Assembly: GCF_007859395.1 (NCBI RefSeq)
Contig: NZ_VOHD01000003.1
Span: 479,028-543,027, forward strand
DNA from: Planomicrobium sp. CPCC 101110
Lineage (GTDB): Bacteria > Bacillota > Bacilli > Bacillales_A > Planococcaceae
Direction: 5' to 3'
Length of the DNA stretch: 64,000 nt
Below, in pieces: positions 8,028-16,825 of this stretch. A program made the position numbers and the translations under genes. The first letter of the stretch is position 1, and each line of letters opens with the position of its first letter. A model generated the notes under the pieces. It saw only the letters and a list, made by a program, of their open reading frames with translations. It had not been told where the DNA came from and searched no databases.

Positions 8028-8169
8028 TGTGGATAACTGAAGAAAAATTACTTATCCACATGTGAATAATTGTATTTTTTCTAAATTGTCCACACAATTA
8101 CTGGACAACTTTTTGAGAATGTTGATAAATATGCTTGATTGCTTTGCTTATTCAATGAATAGTGGATAA
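8028..8169. promoter_or_regulatory. Cluster of DnaA boxes
   Basis: Six sites fit TTATNCACA with none or one mismatch: TTATCCACA at 8028-8036 (minus) and 8052-8060 (plus), TTATTCACA at 8061-8069 (minus, abutting the previous site), TTGTCCACA at 8086-8094 (plus), TTATCAACA at 8120-8128 (minus) and TTATCCACT at 8161-8169 (minus). B. subtilis carries similar DnaA-box clusters away from oriC that titrate DnaA and influence initiation. No dnaA or dnaN gene is nearby, so this is not the main origin. Confidence 0.75.
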
Positions 8170-8178
8170 CTTGATAGA

Positions 8179-8208
8179 AAAAGACGAATCCAAAGGATTC
8201 GTCTTTTT
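8179..8208 (-). terminator. Intrinsic terminator of SEC-C gene
   Basis: Stem AAAAGACGAATC / GATTCGTCTTTT with a five-base loop starts one base after the SEC-C stop codon. Confidence 0.8.
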
Positions 8209-8209
8209 A

Positions 8210-9232
8210 TTAATTGCTTTTAACTAACAGCTCATCAAAATAAGAATTGAATTCTTTTGAGCGTTTCAAGATGGTGCTGGTAGCAACGCCGAATTTTTCA
8301 CTCAAATCTTTTGAAGAAAGCATAGGTCCTTGGATAAGTTCATTGTCTTGTAAAAATCTCCAGAAACCGGCAACAAGCGCTTCCGGTTTTTGCACAGCAG
8401 GCTGCTGGCTTGTAAGATAACTGTTCATGATGCTGGTCACATTGCCGACAGTTTCTTCGTCAAAATTGGCTGTTTCAATATGTTTCGCAAGTTCAACCAT
8501 TACTCCGTCATGTTCCGGGGACAATTGCGCATGTTTTTCTACAGGGCCTGTAGAATATTGAACGATGTGTTCCACAACAGTCAAATAATTTTCATGCAAA
8601 TAACGTTCACCGGCAGTTGCGCCAGCTTCCGCCATTTTTGCTTGAAGCTTCTCGAAGAATGGAGCGAATTCACCAACAACCGTCAAATAACCATTGAGGA
8701 ACAAGACGCCATTAGCGCCGGCGCGGGAATCAGGCAGCATGATGGCAAGAAGGCCTTGGCCGTTTTCCATGTCTGTCGGCGGCTGGTCGGTCATCACGTA
8801 TTCTTCTCCTGTAAACGCGTCTTTCAGTTTGGCTGTCTCCAAATCGCCTTCCACCAATTGGCCAAGGAAGACTTTCACATTTTTCCAGTTTGTAAGAACG
8901 TCTTTTGTGATTGGGCGTTGAGCCAATTCAATTTGTTTTACCAGGAATTCCTGCCATAGTTCCGGTTTTTTCATGAACAGGAAATTCTCGATCACGAAGG
9001 CTTGCGCATCGTTTTCAGCCATCGATTGCATCAAACGGGGCTGCCATTCCTGTTGAAGCTCACGGAAGCTTGCAAGCTGCTGCTGATTCGGATTTTCAGA
9101 GAAAAATAACTGGCGCACTTTAAAAAGTTCATCATTCACCAAGTCATTAATGGATACTGCTTGCACGTTGCCGTGGCACTTTTTATATTTTTTGCCGCTG
9201 CCGCATGGGCATGGGTCGTTTCTTCCTACCAT
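8210..9232 (-). CDS. SEC-C zinc-motif protein
   Basis: 340 residues. An N-terminal SEC-C motif ([19 protein letters not shown], residues 3-21) binds zinc as in the SecA C-terminus. The middle is helical with no family I recognise. The C-terminus ([28 protein letters not shown]) resembles a helix-turn-helix. The protein could bind ribosomes or nucleic acids, which is speculation from the domains. It lies 51 bases downstream of the GNAT gene on the same strand and could be the third gene of the acetamidase-GNAT unit. Confidence 0.82.
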   Translation of the reverse strand: MVGRNDPCPCGSGKKYKKCHGNVQAVSINDLVNDELFKVRQLFFSENPNQQQLASFRELQQEWQPRLMQSMAENDAQAFVIENFLFMKKPELWQEFLVKQIELAQRPITKDVLTNWKNVKVFLGQLVEGDLETAKLKDAFTGEEYVMTDQPPTDMENGQGLLAIMLPDSRAGANGVLFLNGYLTVVGEFAPFFEKLQAKMAEAGATAGERYLHENYLTVVEHIVQYSTGPVEKHAQLSPEHDGVMVELAKHIETANFDEETVGNVTSIMNSYLTSQQPAVQKPEALVAGFWRFLQDNELIQGPMLSSKDLSEKFGVATSTILKRSKEFNSYFDELLVKSN

Positions 9233-9283
9233 TTACAATCACCTACAATTTTTTCTTGAGTGTAACATAAAATTGAGCTCCAC

Positions 9284-9808
9284 TCAAAAGTCGGATGATT
9301 CTGACGTTAATAGGCCATACAAATACATATCGAAACGCTTGCCATCCCGCTGCAGAAATTCCCGGTAAACGCCTTCTTTTTTAAATCCGAGTTTTTCATA
9401 CATGGCGATTGCTGGTTTGTTGTATTCAAAAACAGTGAGCTGGACGCGATGGAGGTTAAGCTCATTCCAAGCGTAGTTCAACAATATCTCCATCGCTTCC
9501 GTTCCATAGCCTTTTCCTTGGTAGTCGGTCCCGAGGGCTATGGAAATCCAGCCGACTCGATGGGTCCATTGTATATCTTCGATTGCACAGACACCGAGGA
9601 ATGTATCCAGTTTGACCGGGCGGATGGAAAAACGGAAATCGCGCTCAGAATCTTGCCGGAACCATTCTTCCGCCTGCTTCTCGGAAATTTCGCGGATCGG
9701 GCTGGAATTGTAATTGCGGCCAAAGCCCATTTCGCTGTTCCATACTCGGTAGATGGGCAAATCTTCTTCTTTCATCGCGGTCAAGCAAATTTTCTCTCCC
9801 GTAAACAA
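9284..9808 (-). CDS. GNAT acetyltransferase, RimJ/RimL type
   Basis: 174 residues of the Acetyltransf_3 type. The acetyl-CoA loop is seen as IALGTDYQGKGYGTEAMEILLNYAWN (about residues 90-116), followed by LHRVQLTVFEYNKPAIAMYEKLGFKKEG. Related enzymes acetylate protein N-termini or small amines; substrate unknown. The TTG start has AGGAGG seven bases upstream, and the ribosome binding site overlaps the stop of the upstream acetamidase gene, so the two are translationally linked. Confidence 0.85.
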   Translation of the reverse strand: MFTGEKICLTAMKEEDLPIYRVWNSEMGFGRNYNSSPIREISEKQAEEWFRQDSERDFRFSIRPVKLDTFLGVCAIEDIQWTHRVGWISIALGTDYQGKGYGTEAMEILLNYAWNELNLHRVQLTVFEYNKPAIAMYEKLGFKKEGVYREFLQRDGKRFDMYLYGLLTSESSDF

Positions 9809-9819
9809 GCGAATTCCTC

Positions 9820-10722
9820 CTAGGCGAACAAATTGATGTCAAGGGAATCAAGAATGGGCTGCGGTACGAAAAAGCGAACGGTTACAAGCGGATCGACCAC
9901 TTGGCTTATTTGTGTTTCTCCGGCAGCACTCATCAGCATCGTCATTTCACTGACAGTCAGATCGGTATGCGGCAGCAGGAGGTCGATCATTTCCTCCACG
10001 GCAATTTTTACCGCTTCATCAAGCGTCATGGCGGAAACAAGCAGCGCCACACCATCTGCATTCTGCAGGACCGGGTATTTGGAATGGAGGCCTTTGACAA
10101 CATCAAACGTTACGGTTGCGCGGCCTGGCACTTCAATGCCGGAAACACTGACTTCGCCATCTCCCATCGCTGCATGGAAATCTCCTAAGGCGAAAAGTGC
10201 CCCATCCGTAAATACAGGGAAATACAAAGTAGCGCCTTTGGTAATCAGTTTTGTGTCCATGTTGCCTCCATGGGCGCCGGGGGTTCCGCAAGAAACAGGT
10301 TCTCCTTCGGGCGCAACGCCGATCACCCCGATCATCGGATTCAATGGCAATTGCAATTGCTCATTGAAAATCGCTTTGCCTTCAGCAATCGGAATGATCT
10401 TGGATTCCATTTTTTCCATTCGGTGGCCCATGACGCCGAGCTCGGGCCCGGTTACCATAACGCCTTGATCGCCGATTTCCAGCTCGTCAATCGTTACTTT
10501 CAGAAGATCGCCATAAGCAGCTCCTTCAATGAAGATTGGGCCAGTGGCAGGATTTATTTCGTTCCAATCTATAGCCGCGACTTCCTGCTCTGGGGAGGTT
10601 AGCTGGTTCTTGAAACAGTCGTATGTTTCAATAGTGACTGTATCACCGGGTTGTACATGCATCACTGGCTTGTTCAGGCGGGAAAAGGCATAAATAACAT
10701 CTTGCCTTGATAAGGTTTTCAT
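9820..10722 (-). CDS. Acetamidase/formamidase family protein
   Basis: 300 residues of the FmdA/AmdA family: HVQPGDTVTIETYDCF, EGAAYGDLLKVTIDELEIG, IGVIGVAPEGEPVSCGTPGAHGGNMDTKLI and LGDFHAAMGDGEVSVSGIEVPG are conserved blocks with the metal-site His and Asp residues. The family hydrolyses formamide or acetamide to ammonia and the acid. The physiological amide here is unknown. It heads a likely acetamidase-GNAT-SEC-C unit. Confidence 0.9.
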   Translation of the reverse strand: MKTLSRQDVIYAFSRLNKPVMHVQPGDTVTIETYDCFKNQLTSPEQEVAAIDWNEINPATGPIFIEGAAYGDLLKVTIDELEIGDQGVMVTGPELGVMGHRMEKMESKIIPIAEGKAIFNEQLQLPLNPMIGVIGVAPEGEPVSCGTPGAHGGNMDTKLITKGATLYFPVFTDGALFALGDFHAAMGDGEVSVSGIEVPGRATVTFDVVKGLHSKYPVLQNADGVALLVSAMTLDEAVKIAVEEMIDLLLPHTDLTVSEMTMLMSAAGETQISQVVDPLVTVRFFVPQPILDSLDINLFA

Positions 10723-10861
10723 AAAGGAACACTCCTTTTTTGTAATATTTTAATAATTGTAGCAACTGGTGAAGCGAATAGTAAAGCTCCAAGTGCAAGG
10801 TTTAAAAAGCTGTAGTAACATAAAGGGAGAAAAAGATTAGAAGTTGGAAGGGGGCTTTCCT

Positions 10862-11392
10862 GTGTATGGGAATCCAGTGAATTTGATGATTTCTTGGATG
10901 AAAGTCATTTTTCTGACGGCTTTGATAGTCGTGGCCACCAGGCAATTTTTGTTTGAACCGGTAGAAGTGCATGGCAAATCGATGATGCCGACAATTGAGG
11001 AAGACGATAAGGTGATATTGACCAAAATTAGCCGGGTCGCTAATTTTGATTTGGTTGTTTTTGTGGCTCCGAACGGGAAGAATCTGATTAAACGTGTAAT
11101 CGGAACACCAGGCGACCTCATAAAAATGAAAGACGATCAATTGTTTCTCAATGGCCGGGCGGTAGCGGAACCATACTTGGAAGAAAATTTAAGGCTGGCA
11201 AAAAAACAAGGGTATATACGGTTGACGGAAGATTTCCCGGAATTCAGAGTTCCTTCCGGTTCTTATTATGTGCTTGGAGATAACCGGCTGAATAGCGTGG
11301 ATTCACGAGTTTTCGGATTTATATTGGAAAAATCCGTGGTTGGGGAAGCGAAATTCCGCATTGCGCCGGCAAAACATATGGGACCACTTTAG
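10862..11392 (+). CDS. Signal peptidase I
   Basis: 176 residues with one N-terminal membrane helix (VIFLTALIVVATRQFLF). The catalytic serine is in VHGKSMMPTI and the general-base lysine in KNLIKRVIGTPGD; the C-terminal box GDNRLNSVDSR is also present. It cleaves signal peptides of secreted proteins on the outer face of the membrane (SipS type). GTG at 10862 has GGAAGGGGG seven bases upstream; the TTG at 10844 is upstream of that site and less likely. B. subtilis has several paralogues, so which one this replaces is unclear. Confidence 0.92.
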   Translation: MYGNPVNLMISWMKVIFLTALIVVATRQFLFEPVEVHGKSMMPTIEEDDKVILTKISRVANFDLVVFVAPNGKNLIKRVIGTPGDLIKMKDDQLFLNGRAVAEPYLEENLRLAKKQGYIRLTEDFPEFRVPSGSYYVLGDNRLNSVDSRVFGFILEKSVVGEAKFRIAPAKHMGPL

Positions 11393-11424
11393 CAAGGTCC
11401 GGGAATGTCCGGTCTTTTGACGAT

Positions 11425-11458
11425 AAAAAAACTGCCATTCAAGCGAAAGGCAGTTTTT
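11425..11458. terminator. Bidirectional terminator (signal peptidase / mtnE)
   Basis: Stem AAAAACTGCC / GGCAGTTTTT with a 12-base loop lies between the two convergent stops. Confidence 0.8.
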
Positions 11459-11467
11459 GCAGCAGAA

Positions 11468-12631
11468 CTAAAACAAATTCAATTTTTCGATGCGCCCGAT
11501 TGCCTCTGCGATTCGTGGCTCGTCCACGAGCAGGCCGACACGGACATATCCTTCTCCGCTGGCGCCAAAGCCGCTTCCTGCAGCAACGGAAATATCTGCA
11601 TGATCCATCAGGTAATTGCTGAACTCGACACTGGTAAACCCTTCCGGGATGGGCAGCCAAGCAAAAAAAGAACCTTTGGGAGCTTGGATTTTCCAGCCGA
11701 TGCGGGCGCACTCAACTGCAAGTACTTCCCGGCGTTTTTCATAAGTTCCCACAAGTTCGTCGACGCATCGCTGATCGCCGGTTAAAGCGGCTGCCGCTGC
11801 GACTTGAAGGGCAGGGGACAGGCCGGCAAACAAGTGGTCTTGGATCAGGTTCAACGATTCGATCATCTTGGCATTGCCAACAGCGAAACCGATACGCCAT
11901 CCCGCCATATTGTAGGTTTTGGACAAGGTATACATCTCGATGCCGATTTCTTTTGCGCCTTCTGTTTGAAGAAAGCTCGGCGGCTTTTGGCCATCGAAGC
12001 CGATAGCTCCATAAGCGAAATCATGGACAACTCCGATGCCGTTCTGTTTTGCAAAAGCGGCTGTTTCATCAAAAAACTCTTTAGTGGCCACACCGCCAGT
12101 TGGATTGTTCGGGTAGTTCAAATACATCAATTTTGCCCGCTGCAAGACAGTTTGCTCCAATTCTTCATAATCCGGCAAAAAGCCGTTAGCGGCTTTGAGC
12201 GGCATTAAAGAAAATTCGACATCTGCAAGCGGGGCTCCGGATAAATAATCGGGATATCCCGGATCGGGCAGCAACAGCAAGTCGCCAGGGTTCATCAAAG
12301 CGAGCGGCAGTTCTACTAATCCGATCTTAGTGCCTCCGAGTATCGCGACTTCTGTATCGGGATCGATAAGGACGCCATACTCCCGTTTATAAAAATCAGC
12401 CGCGGCTTGACGCAATTCCGGAATGCCGCGGAAAGGTGAGTATTTATGGTTTTTTGGGTCAGCCACCGCTTCTTGCATGGCTTTGACGATATGAGAAGGA
12501 GTCGGCTGGTCTGGATTGCCTTGCCCTAAGTTGATGATGTCGCGGCCTTCTGCAATGGCGCTGTTGGTTTTGGCTGCAAGAGAAGCGAAAAATTGATCGG
12601 GTAATTGTTGTAACCGTTTTGAAAATTCCAT
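11468..12631 (-). CDS. mtnE: PLP aminotransferase, methionine salvage type
   Basis: 387 residues of fold type I. N-terminal FFASLAAKTNSAIAEGRDIINLGQGNPDQPTPSHIV closely resembles B. subtilis MtnE (YkrV). The PLP lysine is in TLSKTYNMAGWRIGFAVGN, and LNYPNNPTGG and HDFAYGAIGFDG are conserved. MtnE converts ketomethylthiobutyrate to methionine, the last step of the salvage pathway. ATG at 12631 has GAGGGA upstream with good spacing, so the ATG at 12646 is less likely. mtnU is divergent after an 87-base gap, as an mtnE/mtnU neighbourhood. No SAM riboswitch is present in that gap. Confidence 0.85.
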   Translation of the reverse strand: MEFSKRLQQLPDQFFASLAAKTNSAIAEGRDIINLGQGNPDQPTPSHIVKAMQEAVADPKNHKYSPFRGIPELRQAAADFYKREYGVLIDPDTEVAILGGTKIGLVELPLALMNPGDLLLLPDPGYPDYLSGAPLADVEFSLMPLKAANGFLPDYEELEQTVLQRAKLMYLNYPNNPTGGVATKEFFDETAAFAKQNGIGVVHDFAYGAIGFDGQKPPSFLQTEGAKEIGIEMYTLSKTYNMAGWRIGFAVGNAKMIESLNLIQDHLFAGLSPALQVAAAAALTGDQRCVDELVGTYEKRREVLAVECARIGWKIQAPKGSFFAWLPIPEGFTSVEFSNYLMDHADISVAAGSGFGASGEGYVRVGLLVDEPRIAEAIGRIEKLNLF

Positions 12632-12718
12632 TCGAATGTCCCTCATTTTCTAAATAATTGCGCATCTACTCCAAATCTTATAGAGTTTAAAGTAACTTGT
12701 CTACTGGAGGAAAAACAT

Positions 12719-13522
12719 ATGAAAATTGCATGCATACAATTTGATATCGCATTCGGGCAACCGGAAACGAATTTTAGCCGGTTGGCTGAAAAAATGGCCG
12801 AGGCAAAAGACAACGGAGCGGATATTATCGTTTTGCCGGAAATGTGGAATACCGGCTATGCGCTAACTGACTTACAGGAGCTGGCAGATGGAGAGGAAAA
12901 GGCAAAAGCTTTTATTGCGGATTTCGCTAAAAAACATCAAGTGCATGTAGTAGGGGGATCAGTGTCCACCCGAAAAAACGGCTCCTTCTATAATACGATG
13001 CATATCGCCGACAAAAACGGCGACGTTATCGGAGAATATGATAAAGCCCATCTATTCGGGCTGATGGATGAACATATATATATGAAAGCGGGAAATTCGC
13101 TGAATCTTTTCGAATTGGATGGCGTCACATGCGGCGGAGTTATCTGCTATGATATCCGTTTTCCGGAATGGATCCGTGCCCATGCGCTGAACGGAGCCCA
13201 AATCATGTTTGTGCCGGCAGAGTGGCCAGCGGCACGAATCGATCATTGGCGCGTATTGCTTCAAGCCCGGGCAATTGAAAATCAGTGTTTTATTGTGGCG
13301 GTCAATCGCGCTGGAAGCGATCCGAAAAATGAATTCGGCGGCAACTCGATGGTTATTGCCCCATGGGGGGAAATCCGCATGCAATTGGGAGCAGAAGAAA
13401 CTATTGGCTATGCCGAAATCGACTTGAACGAAGTGGACGAAGTTCGCGGACGGATTCCTGTGTTTGACGATCGTCGGGAGAAATTATATGAAAAAGCACT
13501 GAAAGCCGATCGGTTGAAGTAA
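12719..13522 (+). CDS. mtnU: Carbon-nitrogen hydrolase, MtnU-like omega-amidase
   Basis: 267 residues of the nitrilase superfamily with the catalytic triad visible: Glu in VLPEMWNTGYAL, Lys in EYDKAHLFG and Cys in GGVICYDIRFPEW. MtnU/omega-amidases hydrolyse alpha-keto-omega-amides such as those left by glutamine-dependent transamination in methionine salvage, matching the adjacent divergent mtnE. The start has GGAGG nine bases upstream. Gene assignment rests on both motifs and neighbourhood. Confidence 0.87.
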   Translation: MKIACIQFDIAFGQPETNFSRLAEKMAEAKDNGADIIVLPEMWNTGYALTDLQELADGEEKAKAFIADFAKKHQVHVVGGSVSTRKNGSFYNTMHIADKNGDVIGEYDKAHLFGLMDEHIYMKAGNSLNLFELDGVTCGGVICYDIRFPEWIRAHALNGAQIMFVPAEWPAARIDHWRVLLQARAIENQCFIVAVNRAGSDPKNEFGGNSMVIAPWGEIRMQLGAEETIGYAEIDLNEVDEVRGRIPVFDDRREKLYEKALKADRLK

Positions 13523-13710
13523 AGCAGGCAAAATTGCCTTCCCCAATGTTTTTCTTTTATCGTATGATAAAGAAGCTATTTCTAATCTATGTTGTTACAG
13601 ATTTACTATAAGGAATCTGAGTGGGTTTTATGATAGAATTATACGAAATGAGCAAAAAAAAGAACTTTTGAGGCGCGTGAAATGCGGGCTGATGGGGTGG
13701 AGGCAAACCA

Positions 13711-14652
13711 ATGACCAATTCAAAGCACGTCCTTACGTATGGGGATGCTTTTGTGGATTATATAGCAAACAATACAAACAATGATTCGTTCACTCGCCAT
13801 CTTGGCGGTGCAACAGTGAACGTCGCAGCAGGAGTCAGCCGCCTTGGCGTGCCTTCTGCATTCATCACTGTAACAGGGGATGATGAAACGTCCGCTTTCG
13901 TCCGCGGGGAACTTGAAAAAGAGAACGTGATCCTTGATCCATCCATAATGGTTCCGGAAAAGCGGGTGAGCGGAGTTTTCATCCATCTGACACCTGAATA
14001 TGACCGGATTTTTGCGGAGTATGTCAATGAGACTCCAGATATCCAGGTAACTTCAAGGGACCTTCAAAAAGAAGCATTTGAACATGCCAGTGTCTTTCAT
14101 ATCTGTTCCGGCACTATGTTCCATCCGACGGCACTGGAAACAACGGAAAAAGCAGTGGAACTGGCAAAGGCGAACGGTGTGATCTGTTCGTTCGATGCCA
14201 ACATTCGGCCGCTCCGCTGGGACAGCGAACAACGCAGCCGGGATACAGCCCGAAAATTCCTGCAAACTACCGATGTGCTGAAAGTGACAACGGATGAACT
14301 GGCATTTTTGATGGAGACGGACTCGATGGAAGAAGGCATTGCGCGCCTGGCGGATTTTAATATCCCGCTTGTTTTCCTGACGGACGGGGAAAACGGAACT
14401 TTCGCTTTGTTTGAAGGGGAAGTTTTTCATGTACCGGTTATACCGGTGAAGCCAGTGGATACAACAGGAGCTGGAGACGCGTTTGTAGCGGGAACCATCC
14501 GCCATATACATTTGAATGGCATGCCTGGAACCAGGCAGGAAGTGATTGAATGCGCTTCGTTCTCCAATAAGCTTGGCGCGCTTTGTGCGACAAAAGCGGG
14601 TGCACTTACTGCAATGCCTAGAATTGAAGAGTTGGAACGACTGAACCGCTGA
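13711..14652 (+). CDS. PfkB-family carbohydrate kinase (fructokinase-like)
   Basis: 313 residues. The N-terminal GGATVNVAAGVSRLG and the C-terminal DTTGAGDAFVAG, with the catalytic aspartate, are the two PfkB signatures; DANIRPLRW matches the fructokinase subgroup. It phosphorylates a sugar using ATP in the cytoplasm; fructose is the most likely substrate but this is by family only. GGTGGAGG precedes the ATG by eight bases. No sugar transporter gene is adjacent, so substrate context is missing. Confidence 0.88.
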   Translation: MTNSKHVLTYGDAFVDYIANNTNNDSFTRHLGGATVNVAAGVSRLGVPSAFITVTGDDETSAFVRGELEKENVILDPSIMVPEKRVSGVFIHLTPEYDRIFAEYVNETPDIQVTSRDLQKEAFEHASVFHICSGTMFHPTALETTEKAVELAKANGVICSFDANIRPLRWDSEQRSRDTARKFLQTTDVLKVTTDELAFLMETDSMEEGIARLADFNIPLVFLTDGENGTFALFEGEVFHVPVIPVKPVDTTGAGDAFVAGTIRHIHLNGMPGTRQEVIECASFSNKLGALCATKAGALTAMPRIEELERLNR

Positions 14653-14684
14653 AGTATAAAGCAAACGATAGGAGAGAGATCAAA

Positions 14685-15158
14685 GTGGCAAAACACAGTT
14701 TTCATTTACAAGCAAATTGGCCTGGCCTCCGCAACGATGTCGGGGACATTGAGGCAGGCAACTTAAAAACACAAATTTCAATTCCACCGGAAATGGATGG
14801 GCCGGGAGTCGGGACCAATCCTGATGAAATGCTGCTTGGCGCTGCCGCAACATGCTATATCATCACACTTGCGGCGATGATGGAGCGGAGCAACCTGGAC
14901 AAAGAGTCATTGACGATGGAGTCAGAAGGAATCGTTGATGTAACAAATGGCGTCATCACTTACGAACGCATTATCCATAGACCGCGTGTTGTGCTGAAAG
15001 CCGATGCTTCAGACCGCGATTTTTCTTTGGCGCAAAAGCTTGCCGAAAAAGCGGAGGCTTCATGCATGATCAGCCGGGCCATCAAAGGCAATGTGGAAAT
15101 TGAATTGCAGGCTGATATCAAAGCTGCAGAAAAAACTGCAGAAACAGTCAACCATTGA
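14685..15158 (+). CDS. OsmC/Ohr-superfamily thiol peroxidase-like protein (SACOL1771 type)
   Basis: 157 residues. NPDEMLLGAAATCYIITLAAMMER carries the first reactive cysteine and KAEASCMISRAIKGN carries the second, the arrangement of OsmC-like proteins that reduce organic hydroperoxides. The N-terminal HSFHLQANWPG and GNLKTQISIPPEMDGPG fit the SACOL1771 subgroup. The start is GTG with AGGAGAG upstream. It follows the kinase by 32 bases and may be co-transcribed. Confidence 0.87.
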   Translation: MAKHSFHLQANWPGLRNDVGDIEAGNLKTQISIPPEMDGPGVGTNPDEMLLGAAATCYIITLAAMMERSNLDKESLTMESEGIVDVTNGVITYERIIHRPRVVLKADASDRDFSLAQKLAEKAEASCMISRAIKGNVEIELQADIKAAEKTAETVNH

Positions 15159-15217
15159 CTGCCTAACCAAGACAGCTGCAGTTTGCAGCTTCCAAAATAA
15201 TTCAGATGATTTCCATA

Positions 15218-15255
15218 AAAAAAGATGAGGCCGGATTTTCCGGCCTCATCTTTTT
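15218..15255. terminator. Bidirectional terminator containing a stop codon
   Basis: Stem AAAAGATGAGGCCGGA / TCCGGCCTCATCTTTT with a short T loop. The stop codon of the minus-strand oxidoreductase (15246-15248) lies within the right arm. Confidence 0.85.
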
Positions 15256-15938
15256 AGCTCTTGCAAGGGCTGCTGGCTAATTTTTTTAATCTGGTCTGAA
15301 GGATAAGTGAAAATGCCGGTCTGGTTTGTTTGAGCGGCTGCATACATGGCGTTAGCGACGCTTCTCGCACTGACAGGTTTGTATTTCTGCAAAGGGCCGG
15401 TAAGGAAAGGGCTGAAAATCGGGCTCAAAACACTTGCCGCTTTTTCAGCTAAGCGAAACTCTTGCCGATTGCCGAGCAGCAGCGAAGGCTGGAAAATGTG
15501 AAGAGCCGGCAGTTCAAGCTTTTTCAGCTTTTCTTCAAGCTCCCCTTTTGTTTTGCTGTAGAAAACTTTCGATTCGGCATCCGCTCCAATAGCAGAAACG
15601 ATAAGGAAATTTTGGACGCCGTGGACGCTCGACATATTGGCAAGCCTAACTGGGTACTCATAATCCACTTTCCGGAAAGCTTCTTGGGAACCGGCTTTCC
15701 TGATGGTCGTGCCCAAGCAGCAATATACGTCATGGACCTTGAAATGAATCGTGTAGTTTTCAAGTTCTTCGTAATCGACAATGACCTGCTCTAATTTAGG
15801 GTGCTTGGCATCCAACGGCTTTCGGACCATGATTTTCACATATTCATAGACAGGATTTTCGAGCAGTACGTGCAACAACTCGGTTCCGACCAGCCCACTG
15901 GCTCCTGCAAGCAAAGCAGATCTGCTGTTTACTGTCAT
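15246..15938 (-). CDS. NAD(P)-binding Rossmann oxidoreductase, HTATIP2-like
   Basis: 230 residues. SALLAGASGLVGTELLHVLLENP is the N-terminal GxxGxxG dinucleotide motif, VHDVYCCLGTTIRKAGSQEAFRKVDYEYPVRLA and FLIVSAIGADAESKVFYSKTKGELEE contain the Ser and YxxxK of atypical short-chain dehydrogenases, and LHIFQPSLLLGNR follows. The pattern matches TIP30/HTATIP2-like bacterial proteins of unknown substrate. The final codons and stop are inside a terminator stem, so the C-terminal tail sequence is dictated by the hairpin. Confidence 0.82.
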   Translation of the reverse strand: MTVNSRSALLAGASGLVGTELLHVLLENPVYEYVKIMVRKPLDAKHPKLEQVIVDYEELENYTIHFKVHDVYCCLGTTIRKAGSQEAFRKVDYEYPVRLANMSSVHGVQNFLIVSAIGADAESKVFYSKTKGELEEKLKKLELPALHIFQPSLLLGNRQEFRLAEKAASVLSPIFSPFLTGPLQKYKPVSARSVANAMYAAAQTNQTGIFTYPSDQIKKISQQPLQELKR

Positions 15939-16070
15939 AGGTTTCTCTCCATTCTTTTCACTGGAACAACTCGTATTTTCTTATTATACTACGGAGTATT
16001 TCTTTTTCGGAGGATTTTAAACTTCTATTTACGGGAATATGCCCCGTATAGGAATGAATGGGGGAGAAAT

Positions 16071-16751
16071 ATGCTTGAAATTCAATTTATCTTAATCTAC
16101 GCGTCCATCATGTGGCTAGTAATCGAAATTGCCACAATGCTCTTTGTAGCAACCGGACTCAAAAAACAAATAGCCCGCTACCAAGTGATTTCCATGCTGA
16201 CGGCAACCGGTTTTACCACGGACGAAGCTTCGTTGATCATTGACCATCCTATCCGCAGGAGAATCAGTGCGGGGGTAATACTGTTCGGGTATTTTTCTCT
16301 GGCGGTCATGATTTCTTCCATAGCAACGATCTTATCGAATGATTTGCAAATCAATTGGATGCTGGCTGGCATTGGTTCTCTCTTTGTGGTTTTCCTGGCT
16401 TTGCGGAGCAAGTGGGTCCATGGGTTTTTAGCGGATAAATTTGAACATGAAATGGATGAAGAATATGACCTGGAAGACTGGCCGCTTAAAACGGCCTTAT
16501 CATTAGAAGAACAGGACATGGTGGCCCTTGTGTACATCCAAGAAGATTCGAAATACGTGGGCCTTCCCTCTGAAGAACTGATCCGGAAAGATGCGGATCT
16601 CCATTTGCTGTTCATCCGGAGAGGCGACGTGATTTTGAGGAAGTCCATATTTGATGTAGAACTGCAAGCCGGTGATAAAGTGATGATTTTCGGTGAAAAG
16701 GACCATATCAAGAAAGAATTCGGCGATATGTTGTCCGAGAGTGGAAAATAG
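16071..16751 (+). CDS. Membrane protein with C-terminal TrkA-C (RCK_C) domain
   Basis: 226 residues. Three hydrophobic segments lie in the N-terminal half (IQFILIYASIMWLVIEIATMLF, GVILFGYFSLAVMISSIATIL, WMLAGIGSLFVVFLAL). The C-terminal domain (MVALVYIQEDSKYVGLPSEEL ... LFIRRGDVILRKSIFDVELQAGDKVMIFGEKDHI) is a TrkA-C domain, which binds small ligands such as cyclic di-AMP in potassium transport proteins. A role in cation transport is an inference. ATG at 16071 has GGGGGAG six bases upstream. A TACGGG / CCCGTA dyad lies at 16030-16048, before the ribosome binding site. Confidence 0.8.
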   Translation: MLEIQFILIYASIMWLVIEIATMLFVATGLKKQIARYQVISMLTATGFTTDEASLIIDHPIRRRISAGVILFGYFSLAVMISSIATILSNDLQINWMLAGIGSLFVVFLALRSKWVHGFLADKFEHEMDEEYDLEDWPLKTALSLEEQDMVALVYIQEDSKYVGLPSEELIRKDADLHLLFIRRGDVILRKSIFDVELQAGDKVMIFGEKDHIKKEFGDMLSESGK

Positions 16752-16825
16752 CCGGTTAAATTCCTTTGTTTCTCTTTCGAAAAGAGTACAATAAAAGAAA
16801 GGATATGCGTGAAAGGACGAAGACA

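Noticed and set aside
8028-8169. Replication origin
   Set aside because: DnaA boxes are clustered, but no dnaA/dnaN genes and no clear AT-rich unwinding element with DnaA-trio repeats are present.
12632-12718. SAM (S-box) riboswitch for mtnE or mtnU
   Set aside because: The divergent gap is only 87 bases and lacks any conserved S-box sequence.
16766-16825. N-terminal extension of topoisomerase III
   Set aside because: The extension is basic and unlike the family; ATG 16826 starts the conserved MKPVIVAEKPSQA and has a suitable ribosome binding site.
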